The notes below the pieces were generated by a model. That model did not search any database. It saw only the letters and a list, made by a program, of their open reading frames with translations, and was not told where the DNA came from. A DNA stretch of 64,000 nt from Lachnospiraceae bacterium (GTDB taxonomy: Bacteria > Bacillota > Clostridia > Lachnospirales > Lachnospiraceae): assembly GCA_022796475.1 (NCBI GenBank), contig JAAWIS010000006.1, forward strand, positions 1 through 64,000, written 5' to 3'. Every line of letters begins with the position of its first letter. The stretch's first letter is position 1. Below, piece after piece: positions 53,044 through 62,856 of this stretch. The position numbers were made by a program, and so were the translations under genes.

Positions 53044-53715
53044 CTATGATGCGGATTCCTCATCATGTTTCCTGTTTACATCAATGTAACTGTATAAGGT
53101 GAATTTGGAAATTCCGAAATATTTCGAAACCTTATCACCGGATTTCGTAATCAGAAAGGCTCCGGCATCATTTAAAAATTGAATCGCCCGGATTTTTTCA
53201 TCCTTATTCATAAGAGCGGCAGGTTTTCCTACTAAGGCTACAGACTGTTCGATTAAATTATCCAGCAAATCCGTTACATTGGTAACAATCTGTTCCGGCT
53301 GCTGTTTGGCAGTTTGCTCTTCTGTTTCAATAAGAGTTTTGATGGCCTGGTCAAAGCTGATAAATCCGGTAATATCGTGATTAATGGATAACATATAACG
53401 GATATTTCCTGTTTCATCCTGGATATACATGGTGCTGGACTTTAAGATTCTTCCATTGGAAGTTTTTGTCAAGTAACCTAAATGATCCTGAAGCGATTCG
53501 GGATGCTTCCAAACGGCATCCATGGCCTCCAGCACAACTCTGGAAGGACCGCCTCCTACCTTTCTGTTGGTGATATGGCCATTTTCAATATGGAGGATGG
53601 AGCGCTCCGGATCCGTAGACTTTAAGTCATGAATTACAATCTCACAGTCGCTTCCGAATTGTTTTGCAAAGCCGTGGGCAACCTGGATTAATAATTCTAA
53701 TGTATGGCTGTTCAT
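53044..53715 (-). CDS. YheO-type PAS/HTH transcriptional regulator of the purine locus
   Basis: A 223-residue regulator. The N-terminal part (FGSDCEIVIHDLKS, NGHITNRKVGGGPS) is the YheO-like PAS_6 domain. The C-terminal part (RAIQFLNDAGAFLITKSG, then YFGISKFTLYSYI) is an HTH_22 domain. The ATG at 53715 has GGGAGGG about 7 nt upstream; the 45-residue extension to 53850 overlaps the promoter. It lies between the two divergent arms and is the likely local regulator, responding to a purine or a pathway intermediate through the PAS domain. Confidence 0.8.
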   Translation of the reverse strand: MNSHTLELLIQVAHGFAKQFGSDCEIVIHDLKSTDPERSILHIENGHITNRKVGGGPSRVVLEAMDAVWKHPESLQDHLGYLTKTSNGRILKSSTMYIQDETGNIRYMLSINHDITGFISFDQAIKTLIETEEQTAKQQPEQIVTNVTDLLDNLIEQSVALVGKPAALMNKDEKIRAIQFLNDAGAFLITKSGDKVSKYFGISKFTLYSYIDVNRKHDEESAS

Positions 53716-53766
53716 TGATATCCCTCCCCTGCTGCTTGATGGTAGTCGGTGTTGCTTTCTATAACC

Positions 53767-53794
53767 ATCATAGCACAAAAAATTGGAATTGCAA
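53767..53794 (-). promoter_or_regulatory. Promoter for the regulator and minus-strand arm
   Basis: On the minus strand: -35 TTGCAA (53789-53794), a 16-nt spacer and -10 TATGAT (53767-53772). Confidence 0.6.
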
Positions 53795-53844
53795 GAGGAA
53801 AATACAAAAATTTTTAGATATTCTAAATTTTTTTGTATTTGTGC

Positions 53845-53873
53845 TTGCAAAGCGAGGGCTATAGTGATAATAT
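53845..53873 (+). promoter_or_regulatory. Promoter for ssnA and the plus-strand arm
   Basis: -35 TTGCAA (53845-53850), a 17-nt spacer and -10 TAATAT (53868-53873). It is divergent from the regulator promoter. Confidence 0.65.
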
Positions 53874-53903
53874 TAAGATATCAAGATGATGCAGTGGAAT
53901 GAA

Positions 53904-53920
53904 TTATGCAAGTTGCATAA
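53904..53920. promoter_or_regulatory. Candidate operator in the divergent purine promoter region
   Basis: A perfect palindrome, TTATGCAA-g-TTGCATAA, about 25-40 nt after the predicted ssnA transcription start. It is a natural binding site for the adjacent regulator, though this is inference. Confidence 0.5.
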
Positions 53921-54009
53921 AAATTGGCTTATTTTTTGTGCAGAAAAGATAGGCCAATAAAAAAAGTAATTCATAATGACCAAGGGAAAATTGGAAAAGG
54001 AGAAAAGCT

Positions 54010-55341
54010 ATGATAATAATTGGAAACGGGCGTCTAATCACAAGAAATGATGCAGATCCCTTCTATGAAAACGGAGCAGTGGCAGCAGACGGCGGCGTGA
54101 TCGTAAAGGTGGGAGAAACGGATCTGATTAAGAAAGAATACCCTGATGCAGAGTTTATTGATGCAAAAGGCGGGGTGATTATGCCGGCTTTCATTAATAC
54201 TCATGAGCATATCTACAGTGCTATGGCCAGAGGGTTAAGCATTAACGGATATGATCCCCATGGATTTTTAGATATTTTAGACGGAATGTGGTGGACCATT
54301 GACCGTCATCTTACCATCGAACAGACCAGGCAGAGCGCGATGGCTACTTATATTGACAGCATTAAGAATGGAGTAACTACGGTATTTGACCATCATGCCA
54401 GCTTTGGTCAGATTCCGGACAGCTTATCGGCCATTGAAGAGGCAGCCAAAACCTTAGGAATCCGCACCTGTTTGTGCTATGAGATTTCAGACCGGGACGG
54501 AAAAGATAAGGCTTTGGCTTCTGTCCTGGAAAATGAGCGGTTTATCAAACATGCTCAGGCAGACGATGGCGATATGATCGCCGGAATGATGGGAATGCAT
54601 GCATCCTTTACTATATCAGATGAAACCATGGCTCTCTGCCAGGAACATAAGCCTGCCGGAGCCGGATACCATATCCATGTGGCAGAAGGGATTGAAGATC
54701 TTCATCATTGCCTAAAACATTATGGAAAACGGATTTTAGATCGTCTGTATGATTGGGATATATTAGGAGAGAAAACCATTACTGCCCACTGTATCTATGT
54801 AAACCGGCATGAGATGGAGTTATTAAAGGAAACGGATACCATGGTAGTGCATAATCCGGAATCTAACATGGGAAATGCATGCGGATGCCCGCCTACGATG
54901 GAAATCGTTCACCATGGCGTAGTTACCGGCCTTGGGACAGACGGATATACCCATGATGTGCTGGAATCTTATAAAGTGGCAAATGTACTTCATAAACATC
55001 ATCTTTGTGATGCCACAGCAGCCTGGGGTGAGGTGCCGGGGATGCTGTTTGAAGGGAATGCGAAAATTGCAGGAAGGTATTTTAAGAAGGAACTTGGAGT
55101 ATTAAAAGAAGGGGCTGCAGCAGATGTGATTGTAGCAGACTATATCCCGAGAACTCCGATGAATGCTTCCAATGTAAACGGTCATATTCTGTTTGGAATG
55201 ACCGGTCGGAGCGTAGTGACCACTATGTGCAACGGCAAAGTGCTGATGAAGGATCGGGTGCTGTTAGGAATTGATGAGGAAAAGGCCCTGGCCGATGTAA
55301 GAGCTGAGGCTGCTAAGCTGTGGAAGAGTATTAACGGGTAG
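54010..55341 (+). CDS. ssnA: SsnA-type amidohydrolase
   Basis: A 443-residue metal-dependent amidohydrolase: NTHEHIYSAM with the HxH pair, YHIHVAEGIED, ITAHCIYVNRHE and GLGTDGYTHD with the active-site Asp. It is the SsnA group, next to ygfK in selenium-linked purine clusters and related to atrazine and guanine deaminases. It probably hydrolyses a C-N bond in a purine-derived intermediate. AAAAGGAG lies before the ATG, and ygfK follows 55 nt downstream. Confidence 0.9.
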   Translation: MIIIGNGRLITRNDADPFYENGAVAADGGVIVKVGETDLIKKEYPDAEFIDAKGGVIMPAFINTHEHIYSAMARGLSINGYDPHGFLDILDGMWWTIDRHLTIEQTRQSAMATYIDSIKNGVTTVFDHHASFGQIPDSLSAIEEAAKTLGIRTCLCYEISDRDGKDKALASVLENERFIKHAQADDGDMIAGMMGMHASFTISDETMALCQEHKPAGAGYHIHVAEGIEDLHHCLKHYGKRILDRLYDWDILGEKTITAHCIYVNRHEMELLKETDTMVVHNPESNMGNACGCPPTMEIVHHGVVTGLGTDGYTHDVLESYKVANVLHKHHLCDATAAWGEVPGMLFEGNAKIAGRYFKKELGVLKEGAAADVIVADYIPRTPMNASNVNGHILFGMTGRSVVTTMCNGKVLMKDRVLLGIDEEKALADVRAEAAKLWKSING

Positions 55342-55396
55342 ATCTCGTTTTGTGTGGATTAAATTAAGGAAACGATGAAATCAGGAGGAAATGAAA

Positions 55397-58393
55397 ATGA
55401 GTGATAAGATGACGCCAATTCCATTTTCAAAATTAATGGAGTGGATGCTGCTGGAAAATAATCATAATGGAACGGTTTTTGGAATTCACAGGCCGTTTGT
55501 GGCAGAAAAAGGGAAAGCCTATGAGATTTTCGGAAGAAAGCTGGAAACGCCTTTTGGACCGGCTGCAGGGCCTCATACCCAGTTGGCGCAGAATATTATG
55601 GCAGCTTATTATGCCGGGAGCCGGTTCTTTGAGCTGAAAACGGTGCAGGTTCTGGATGGAGAAGATCTGCCCGTTTCCAAGCCCTGTATCAAAGCAGACG
55701 ATGAGTGCTATAACGTAGAGTGGTCAACCGAGCTTTATGTGCCCCAGGCGTTTGATGAATATGTAAAGGCCTGGTTTGCCTGTCAGGTAATGGCAGTGGA
55801 ATTTGGCCTGGGCGCTATGGATGGATTCCAGTTTAATATGAGCGTTGGATACGATCTGGCTGGGATTAAGACAGAAAAAATCGATCGGTTTATTGAAGGC
55901 ATGAAAGATGCTTCTGAAACTGCTGTTTTTAAAGAGTGCAGGCAGTGGCTTTTGGAAAATCTGAACCAGTTCTCTCATTTAACCAGAGAAGATGTGGAGT
56001 CGATCTCTCCGAATATTTGCAACAGTATTACCCTTTCCACCCTTCACGGATGCCCGCCGGATGAGATTGAGCGAATTGCCAGTTACCTCTTGACCGGGAA
56101 AAAGACAAATACCTTTATCAAATGCAATCCAACCTTGTTAGGCTATGAATATGCAAGGAATTTGATGGATGAGATGGGCTATGATTATGTGGCCTTCGGT
56201 GACTTCCATTTTAAAGACGACTTACAGTATGAAGATGCCGTTCCTATGTTAAACCGTCTTCAGGCTTTGGCTGATGAAAACAGCCTGCAGTTTGGGGTAA
56301 AGATTACCAATACCTTCCCTGTAGATATTAAGGCAGGAGAACTGCCAGGGGAAGAAATGTATATGTCAGGAAAATCCCTGTATGCCCTTTCTATGTCAGT
56401 GGCAGCGAAGCTTTCAAAGGATTTTGGCGGGAAACTTCGGATTTCTTACTCCGGTGGCGCTGATGCATTTAATATAGAAGAAATTGTGGATGCGGGAATC
56501 TGGCCGGTAACCATGGCAACCACTATGTTAAAGCCGGGAGGCTACCAGAGGCTTTCTCAGATTGGAGAGCTGTTTGCAGCAAAGGATCCAGCCGTATTTT
56601 CCGGTGTAGATGGGGCCAAGGTAAGCGAGATGGTAGAGCAGGTAAAGGAAAATCCCTACCACGTAAAGGCAGTAAAGCCTCTTCCTTCCAGGAAGATGAA
56701 AAAAGAAGTGCCGTTGATTGACTGTTTTGCGGCACCGTGTAAAGAGGGCTGCCCCATTCATCAGGACATTACTGCTTACTTAAAGCTTACCGGGGAAGGA
56801 AAGTACCAGGAGGCATTAAAGGTAATTACCGAAAAGAATCCCCTTCCATTTATTACCGGAACCATTTGTGCTCATAACTGTATGAGCAAATGTACCAGGA
56901 ATTTCTATGAAGATCCGGTAAATATCCGCGGCGCTAAGTTAAAGGCGGCAGAAGGCGGGTATCAGGCCTTTATGGAAGAGATTTTGGCAGAATCCAAAAA
57001 GAAAGAGGCTTCCGGAAAGAAGGTAGCTGTAGTAGGAGGCGGGCCAGCCGGCCTTTCAGCCGCTTACTTCCTGGCAAAAGGCGGATGTCAGGTAACGCTG
57101 TTTGAAAAAGATGAAAAGCTTGGGGGCGTGGTTAGAAATATTATTCCTGGTTTCCGGATTTCAGAGGAAGCGATTGAAAAAGATGTGGCGCTGATCCGGT
57201 CTATGGGCGTGGAGCTGGTAACTGGAAAAGAAATTAAGGATGTGAAAGCCCTTAAGGATACGTATTCGGCAGTTGTCCTGGCAGTGGGAGCAAGTGAGCC
57301 GGGAGTCCTTCGGCTGGAGGCAGGAGAACCTGTAAATGCTCTTGAATTTTTGCGGAAGTTTAAGGAAACCGGCGGAAAAGCAGATCTTGGCAAACAGGTT
57401 GTAGTAATCGGCGGCGGCAATACTGCTATGGATACAGCACGGGCAGCTAAGAAGAATGCAGGGGTAGAAAAAGTTTCCTTAGTGTACCGCCGTACCAAAC
57501 GCTATATGCCTGCTGATGCGGAAGAACTGGAGATGGCCATTGAAGATGGCGTAGAGTTTGCCGAGCTGTTAGCTCCGGTCAGCCTTGCAGACGGTGTATT
57601 AACCTGTAAAAAGATGGTGTTAGGCGACTATGATGCCAGCGGCAGAAGAGGCGTAGTAGAAACGGATCAGATTGTGACGGTTCCGGCAGATACGGTGATT
57701 GCAGCAGTAGGAGAGAAGGTTCCGTCCGGTTTTTACCGTTCCATTGGAATCGCTGTGGATGACAGAGGACGGGCAGTGGTAAATCCGGAAACCATGGAAA
57801 CCAGCATAAACGGCATCTATGCGGCAGGCGACGGCGTAAAAGGCCCGGCTACTGTAGTAGAAGGGATCCGTGACGGCCGAATAGCGGCAGAAGCCATTAC
57901 AGGTAAGGTTCTGGCATCGGATTTTGAAGAAAATGCAGAGGAAAGGGCCATTTATGAAAAGAAAGGCCGCCTTATGAAAGAAAGCGAAAAGCCGGAAAGC
58001 GGCCGCTGCTTAACTTGTTCGGCTGTCTGCGAAAACTGTGTGGAAGTATGTCCAAACCGTGCCAATATTGCACTTAAGGTTCCTGGAAGAAGGATGAATC
58101 AGATTATCCATGTGGACTATATGTGTAATGAATGCGGAAACTGCCGCAGCTTCTGTCCTTATGACAGTGCTCCGTATCTGGATAAGTTTACCTTATTTGC
58201 CAATGAGTCTGATATGGAAAACAGCAAAAACCAGGGCTTTGCGGTAACAGACAAGAGCAAAGGAACTTGCAAAGTAAGGCTGTTCGGGAAAATTCTTGAT
58301 TATACAGCAAAAACCGCACCGGAAGAAATTCCTGAGGGAATCCGTCAGATCATTGATACCGTTGTAAAGGATTATGAGTATCTGCTGCTGTAA
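55397..58393 (+). CDS. ygfK: YgfK, multidomain Fe-S flavoprotein (putative selenate-reductase-like subunit)
   Basis: A 998-residue protein in four parts. Residues to about 430 are a dihydropyrimidine-dehydrogenase-like barrel. Next is a GltD-type 4Fe-4S N-terminal domain (CKEGCPIH, CAHNCMSKC). FAD and NAD(P) Rossmann folds follow (VVGGGPAG about 549, VIGGGNTAMD about 671). The C-terminal ferredoxin region (about 871-930) has CLTCSAVCENCVEVCP and CNECGNCRSFCP. Originally named for selenate reduction, it is required for purine degradation in homologous clusters and probably reduces a purine ring or passes electrons to the xanthine dehydrogenase. The ATG at 55397 lies 8 nt after AGGAGG; an ATG at 55391 is too close to the site. 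Confidence 0.92.
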   Translation: MSDKMTPIPFSKLMEWMLLENNHNGTVFGIHRPFVAEKGKAYEIFGRKLETPFGPAAGPHTQLAQNIMAAYYAGSRFFELKTVQVLDGEDLPVSKPCIKADDECYNVEWSTELYVPQAFDEYVKAWFACQVMAVEFGLGAMDGFQFNMSVGYDLAGIKTEKIDRFIEGMKDASETAVFKECRQWLLENLNQFSHLTREDVESISPNICNSITLSTLHGCPPDEIERIASYLLTGKKTNTFIKCNPTLLGYEYARNLMDEMGYDYVAFGDFHFKDDLQYEDAVPMLNRLQALADENSLQFGVKITNTFPVDIKAGELPGEEMYMSGKSLYALSMSVAAKLSKDFGGKLRISYSGGADAFNIEEIVDAGIWPVTMATTMLKPGGYQRLSQIGELFAAKDPAVFSGVDGAKVSEMVEQVKENPYHVKAVKPLPSRKMKKEVPLIDCFAAPCKEGCPIHQDITAYLKLTGEGKYQEALKVITEKNPLPFITGTICAHNCMSKCTRNFYEDPVNIRGAKLKAAEGGYQAFMEEILAESKKKEASGKKVAVVGGGPAGLSAAYFLAKGGCQVTLFEKDEKLGGVVRNIIPGFRISEEAIEKDVALIRSMGVELVTGKEIKDVKALKDTYSAVVLAVGASEPGVLRLEAGEPVNALEFLRKFKETGGKADLGKQVVVIGGGNTAMDTARAAKKNAGVEKVSLVYRRTKRYMPADAEELEMAIEDGVEFAELLAPVSLADGVLTCKKMVLGDYDASGRRGVVETDQIVTVPADTVIAAVGEKVPSGFYRSIGIAVDDRGRAVVNPETMETSINGIYAAGDGVKGPATVVEGIRDGRIAAEAITGKVLASDFEENAEERAIYEKKGRLMKESEKPESGRCLTCSAVCENCVEVCPNRANIALKVPGRRMNQIIHVDYMCNECGNCRSFCPYDSAPYLDKFTLFANESDMENSKNQGFAVTDKSKGTCKVRLFGKILDYTAKTAPEEIPEGIRQIIDTVVKDYEYLLL

Positions 58394-58461
58394 TAAACAG
58401 GATAGAAGTTCACAATAGTTAAGGCGCTGTGAAAGTATTTTGAAAAAGAGAGGGAGGGGTT

Positions 58462-58701
58462 ATGGCAAGAACGAAAACAGAAAAGGTGGTTTTTACCTTC
58501 CATACCACCACCCAGGCCATGTACATGGAACAGTGCTGTAAGAAAGAGAGGGGTGACGGCAGGTTGATTCCGGTTCCCCGGCAGATTTCTGCCGGCTGCG
58601 GAATGGCCTGGTGTGCTCCTTACCAGGCACGTTTGGAATTGGAACAAATCATAAAGGCACATAATGTAGAAGTGGAGGGTGTATATGAGCTCTTGTTGTA
58701 A
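58462..58701 (+). CDS. DUF3343 small protein (putative Se/S carrier)
   Basis: A 79-residue protein of the DUF3343 family. It has VFTFHTTTQAMYMEQCC near the N-terminus and RQISAGCGMAWCAP with conserved cysteines in the middle. The family is proposed to carry selenium or sulfur for cofactor maturation. GGGAGGGG precedes the ATG. Its 3' end overlaps the xanthine dehydrogenase gene by 17 nt, consistent with the two proteins being made together. Confidence 0.85.
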   Translation: MARTKTEKVVFTFHTTTQAMYMEQCCKKERGDGRLIPVPRQISAGCGMAWCAPYQARLELEQIIKAHNVEVEGVYELLL

Positions 58702-61288
58702 GGTTTGGATCAATGGAAATGAGTGGGAAGGAAACCCGGATCGGAAACTGATTGATGTACTGCGAAACGATTACCACTGCAAATCAGTAAAGGATGGCTG
58801 CAGCGAAGGCGCCTGCGGAACCTGCACCGTTTTGGCAGACGGAAAGGCTGTCAAAGCCTGTGTGCAGAAAATGAGCCGGATGGAAGGGAAGCATATTCTA
58901 ACTGTAGAAGGCTTTAGCCAGAAGGAGAAGGATATTTATGTGTATGCCTTCGGAGAGGCAGGAGCTGTTCAGTGCGGTTTCTGTATCCCAGGGATGGTAA
59001 TCTGTGCAAAAGGACTTTTGGATGAAAAGCCAAGTCCCAGCCGGACGGAAATCGCATTTGCCATCCGGAATAATTTCTGCCGGTGTACCGGATATAAGAA
59101 GATTATTGACGGGATTGAACTGGCAGGGAAAATGCTTCGGGAAGGACTTTCCCCGGAGGATATGGAGAAGGAAAAAGAGGAAAATAAGATACCGGAAAGC
59201 CAAGGGGGAATCAAGGTAGGTTCCCAGATCCACCGGATCGATGTTGAAGGAAAGGTTCTTGGAACCGGGGAATATGTAGATGATTTAGAGCTTCCGGGGA
59301 TGATTTACGGAAGTGCAGTCCGAAGCAAATATCCCAGGGCAAAGGTGCTTGCAATTCACACAGAGGCGGCAAAAGCTCTGCCTGGAGTCGTATGTGTGCT
59401 GACCAAAGAAGATGTGCCAGGGAAAAATAAGGTAGGCCATTTAAAGCAGGACTGGGATACGATGATCGGCGTTGGGGAGATTACTCATTATCTGGGAGAT
59501 GCCATAGCCATTGTAGCCGCTGAAACTCCGGAAATTTTAGACCAGGCGAAAGCTTTGGTGGAAGTAGAGTATGAGGAACTGGTTCCCATGACATGTCCGG
59601 CAGACAGTCTGGCAGAAGGGGCGCCTATGCTTCATGAGGGCGGAAATATTTTAAGCCATGAGCATTTGGTGCGGGGAAATGCAGATGAAATGATTGCAAA
59701 TTCCAAATATAAGGTAACCAGGCATTATGAAACCCCATGGACGGAACACGCTTTTCTGGAACCGGAGGCAGCAGTAGCGTTTCCTTTTGATGACGGAGTA
59801 TTTATTTATTCCACTGATCAGGGAACGTATGATACCCGCCATGAAACCTCTATTCTTTTGGGACTTCCCCCGGAAAAGGTGATTGTGGAAAATAAGTTAG
59901 TAGGCGGCGGCTTCGGCGGAAAAGAAGATGTAACGGTGCAGCACCATGCGGCCTTGATCGCCTATTTAACTAAAAGGACTGTGAAATGCAAGCTGACCAG
60001 GAAGGAAAGCCTGCTGATTCATCCAAAGCGTCATCCTATGAGCATTGACATGACCACAGCTTGTGATGAAAACGGAATGCTGACTGCTATGAAGGCAGTG
60101 GTGGTTTCAGATACAGGAGCATATGCATCCCTTGGAGGGCCGGTGCTTCAGAGAGCCTGTACCCATGCGGCAGGGCCTTATAATTATCAGGTAGTAGATA
60201 TTGACGGCAAGGCGATTTATACCAATAATCCTCCTGCAGGAGCCTTCCGTGGCTTTGGAGTAACCCAAACCTGCTTTGCAACGGAATGTAATTTAAATCT
60301 GCTGGCAGAGATGGCAGGGTTAAGCCCATGGGAAATCCGATACCGCAATGCTATCCGCCCAGGCCAGGTCCTTCCCAATGGCCAGATTGCAGATGATTCT
60401 ACAGGGCTGGCGGAAACTTTAGAGGCTGTAAAAGAAATCTATGAAAGCAGCCCTTATGCAGGAATCGGGTGTGCTATGAAAAATGCCGGCGTAGGTGTGG
60501 GAATCCCGGATACAGGCCGGGTGCGGCTTTTGGTAGAAGGCGGAAAAGCCCATATCCATGCAGGAGCCTCTTGTATTGGCCAGGGGTTAGGGACTGTGCT
60601 GGTGCAGATCCTTTGTGAAACCTTGGAAGAAGGGCTTGATCGTGTGGTTTACCATCAGCCTAATACGGGAATGGCGCCGGATTCCGGAACCACATCCGGT
60701 TCCAGACAGACGTTGATTACCGGAGAGGCGGCAAGAAGGGCAGCCTTGGATCTGAAGGAAGCTTTGAAGGCAGCAGGAAATGACTGGGAAAAGCTGGAAG
60801 GCCGTGAGTTTTATGCAGAATATCTGGCAAAAACGGATAAGATGGGAACTCCGGTGCCCAATCCGGTTTCTCATGTGGCCTATGGGTATGCAACTCAGGT
60901 GTGTATTTTAAATGAAGATGGAACCATTAAAAAGGTAGTTGCTGCCCACGATGTAGGAAAAGCAGTGAATCCAAAAAGTGTGGAAGGGCAGATTGAAGGC
61001 GGCGTGGTAATGAGTCTTGGCTATGCGCTGACAGAACAGTATCCGCTGAAAGATTGTGTTCCCACTGCAAAATTTGGAACTCTTGGTTTGTTCCGGGCAG
61101 ATAAAACGCCGGATGTGGAAAGCATTATTGTGGAAAAAGCAGGAATTAAAGAGGCTTATGGAGCCATTGGAGTAGGAGAGATAACTTCTATTCCTACAGC
61201 CCCGGCAGTACAGGGCGCTTACTATAAGTGGAACGGACAGTTCCAGACTTCTCTGCCTCTTGCAGGAACGCCTTATCGGAAAAAATAG
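58685..61288 (+). CDS. Selenium-dependent-type xanthine dehydrogenase, fused Fe-S and Mo subunits, no FAD domain
   Basis: An 867-residue molybdenum hydroxylase. Residues about 1-160 hold two [2Fe-2S] clusters (CSEGACGTC; CGFC...CRCTGY). The rest is the Mo-pterin part, with GGGFGGKED, AFRGFG (substrate Arg), GQGLGT and the catalytic Glu in AIGVGEITS. There is no FAD domain, the layout of the selenium-dependent xanthine dehydrogenase group, where a labile Se ligand replaces cyanolysable sulfur. It interconverts purines such as hypoxanthine, xanthine and urate. The ATG at 58685 has GGAGGG 5 nt upstream. No in-frame TGA is present, so no selenocysteine is needed. Confidence 0.9.
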   Translation: MSSCCKVWINGNEWEGNPDRKLIDVLRNDYHCKSVKDGCSEGACGTCTVLADGKAVKACVQKMSRMEGKHILTVEGFSQKEKDIYVYAFGEAGAVQCGFCIPGMVICAKGLLDEKPSPSRTEIAFAIRNNFCRCTGYKKIIDGIELAGKMLREGLSPEDMEKEKEENKIPESQGGIKVGSQIHRIDVEGKVLGTGEYVDDLELPGMIYGSAVRSKYPRAKVLAIHTEAAKALPGVVCVLTKEDVPGKNKVGHLKQDWDTMIGVGEITHYLGDAIAIVAAETPEILDQAKALVEVEYEELVPMTCPADSLAEGAPMLHEGGNILSHEHLVRGNADEMIANSKYKVTRHYETPWTEHAFLEPEAAVAFPFDDGVFIYSTDQGTYDTRHETSILLGLPPEKVIVENKLVGGGFGGKEDVTVQHHAALIAYLTKRTVKCKLTRKESLLIHPKRHPMSIDMTTACDENGMLTAMKAVVVSDTGAYASLGGPVLQRACTHAAGPYNYQVVDIDGKAIYTNNPPAGAFRGFGVTQTCFATECNLNLLAEMAGLSPWEIRYRNAIRPGQVLPNGQIADDSTGLAETLEAVKEIYESSPYAGIGCAMKNAGVGVGIPDTGRVRLLVEGGKAHIHAGASCIGQGLGTVLVQILCETLEEGLDRVVYHQPNTGMAPDSGTTSGSRQTLITGEAARRAALDLKEALKAAGNDWEKLEGREFYAEYLAKTDKMGTPVPNPVSHVAYGYATQVCILNEDGTIKKVVAAHDVGKAVNPKSVEGQIEGGVVMSLGYALTEQYPLKDCVPTAKFGTLGLFRADKTPDVESIIVEKAGIKEAYGAIGVGEITSIPTAPAVQGAYYKWNGQFQTSLPLAGTPYRKK

Positions 61289-61372
61289 TGTTGCGGTATT
61301 CCTGGAAATGGTTTGACACCTGTTTTGCAGCCATGTTCCGGAGATACCTGCTGTCAGTTTGGAGGGATGCTT

Positions 61373-62755
61373 GTGAAGACACTTTTAAAGGGAGGTTATG
61401 TGGTTTCTTCATCAGGAACGGTGAAGGCCGATGTGCTGCTGGAGGGTGAAAGGATTGCTGCTGTAGGGCAAGGGCTTTGCCCGGAAGACGGCGCAGATGA
61501 CACAGAAGTTTTGGATGTGTCAGAGAAGCTTTTGTTTCCGGGATTTATTGACGCTCATACCCATTTTGACCTGCATGTGGCGGGAACTGTAACGGCAGAC
61601 GATTTTGAAACGGGAACCAAGGCGGCGATACGGGGAGGAACCACCACAATTATCGATTTCGGAACCCAGTATCCGGGAGAAACCTTGATGGAAGGGCTGG
61701 AGAATTGGCATAAGAAAGCAGAAGGGAAGTGTTCCTGCGATTATGGGTTCCATATGTCCATCACTGACTGGAATCCGGAGGTAAGCCGGGAGATTGATAA
61801 GATGGCAGAAGAAGGCGTGACTTCCTATAAACTTTACATGACATATGACACCCAGGTAGATGATAAAACCATTTATGAAATTTTAAAACGGCTGAAAGAT
61901 GTAAAAGGGATTGCCGGGGTTCACTGCGAAAACAGCGGTGTGATTGCAGCGCTTCAGGAGGAAGCAGAAAAAGCTGGGAAAATGGGAGTTTTAAGCCATC
62001 CTGCTACCCGTCCGGCACAGGCAGAAGCAGAGGCTATTCAGCGGCTTTTGCGCTTGGCGGAAATTGCCGGGGCTCCGGTGGTAGTGGTGCATCTGACTTG
62101 TGAGGAAGGCTTAAAGGAAATTCAGGCAGCCAGAAACAGGGGACAGGAGGTTTATGCAGAAACCTGCCCTCAGTATCTGTTAATGGACGACAGCTTGTAT
62201 CAGCTTCCCGGATTTCAGGGGGCAAAGTATGTGATTGCGCCGCCTTTGCGGAAGAAAACAGATCAAAAGGCCCTTTGGTCCGGCTTAAAGGAAAAGGAAA
62301 TTCAGACCATTTCCACGGATCACTGCAGTTTTACCCTGAAGCAGAAAGAATTGGGACTTGCGGATTTCAGGAAGATTCCAGGCGGGATGCCTGGAGTGGA
62401 AACCAGAGGGATTTTGATGTACAGCCAAGGGGTGTGCAGCAAAAAAATAACTTGTGAGGAAATGTGCATGGCCCTGTCGGAAAATCCGGCAAAGCTTTAT
62501 GGCATGTATCCGAAAAAAGGGGTGATCGCACCGGGAAGCGATGGAGATCTTGTAGTATTGGATCCCAGGGCAGAGGATGTGATTACAGCAAAGGATCAGC
62601 TTCAGAATGTGGATTATGCACCTTTTGAAGGTCTTACGGTACAGGGAAGGATTGAAACGGTATTCCTTCGGGGGCAGAAGGTGGTGGAAAATCACCAGGT
62701 AGTACAGGAAAAGAAGGGGCGTTATGTAGCCCGCAGGCCATATCAGGAGCTGTAA
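61373..62755 (+). CDS. hydA: D-hydantoinase/dihydropyrimidinase-like hydrolase
   Basis: A 460-residue cyclic amidohydrolase. The metal motif is DAHTHFD (His62, His64), the carboxylated lysine is Lys153 in TSYKLYMTYD, and VVVHLTCEEG and STDHCSF follow. It opens a cyclic amide ring such as a hydantoin or dihydropyrimidine. In purine clusters (ygeZ/hyuA) it acts on ring intermediates after xanthine. The GTG at 61373 fits GGAGGG (61361-61366) with 6 nt spacing; an ATG at 61367 touches the site. It follows the dehydrogenase by 84 nt. Confidence 0.9.
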   Translation: MKTLLKGGYVVSSSGTVKADVLLEGERIAAVGQGLCPEDGADDTEVLDVSEKLLFPGFIDAHTHFDLHVAGTVTADDFETGTKAAIRGGTTTIIDFGTQYPGETLMEGLENWHKKAEGKCSCDYGFHMSITDWNPEVSREIDKMAEEGVTSYKLYMTYDTQVDDKTIYEILKRLKDVKGIAGVHCENSGVIAALQEEAEKAGKMGVLSHPATRPAQAEAEAIQRLLRLAEIAGAPVVVVHLTCEEGLKEIQAARNRGQEVYAETCPQYLLMDDSLYQLPGFQGAKYVIAPPLRKKTDQKALWSGLKEKEIQTISTDHCSFTLKQKELGLADFRKIPGGMPGVETRGILMYSQGVCSKKITCEEMCMALSENPAKLYGMYPKKGVIAPGSDGDLVVLDPRAEDVITAKDQLQNVDYAPFEGLTVQGRIETVFLRGQKVVENHQVVQEKKGRYVARRPYQEL

Positions 62756-62819
62756 CCTTACGATATGGGAAATGCAAATGGATTTTCTGTATGGGATATC
62801 AAATAATACAGACGGAAAG

Positions 62820-62844
62820 CCGGTCTGCCAAAAAGGCGGATCGG
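62820..62844. other. GC-rich hairpin upstream of yedE
   Basis: CCGGTCTGCC pairs with GGCGGATCGG (two G-T pairs) around an AAAAA loop. It lies between the hydantoinase gene and the long palindrome. No T-run follows, so it is not a clear terminator. Confidence 0.45.
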
Positions 62845-62856
62845 TATTTCTACAGC

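Noticed and set aside
58685-61288. Selenocysteine in the xanthine dehydrogenase
   Set aside because: The frame has no in-frame TGA. Selenium dependence in this family comes from a labile cofactor ligand, not a Sec residue.
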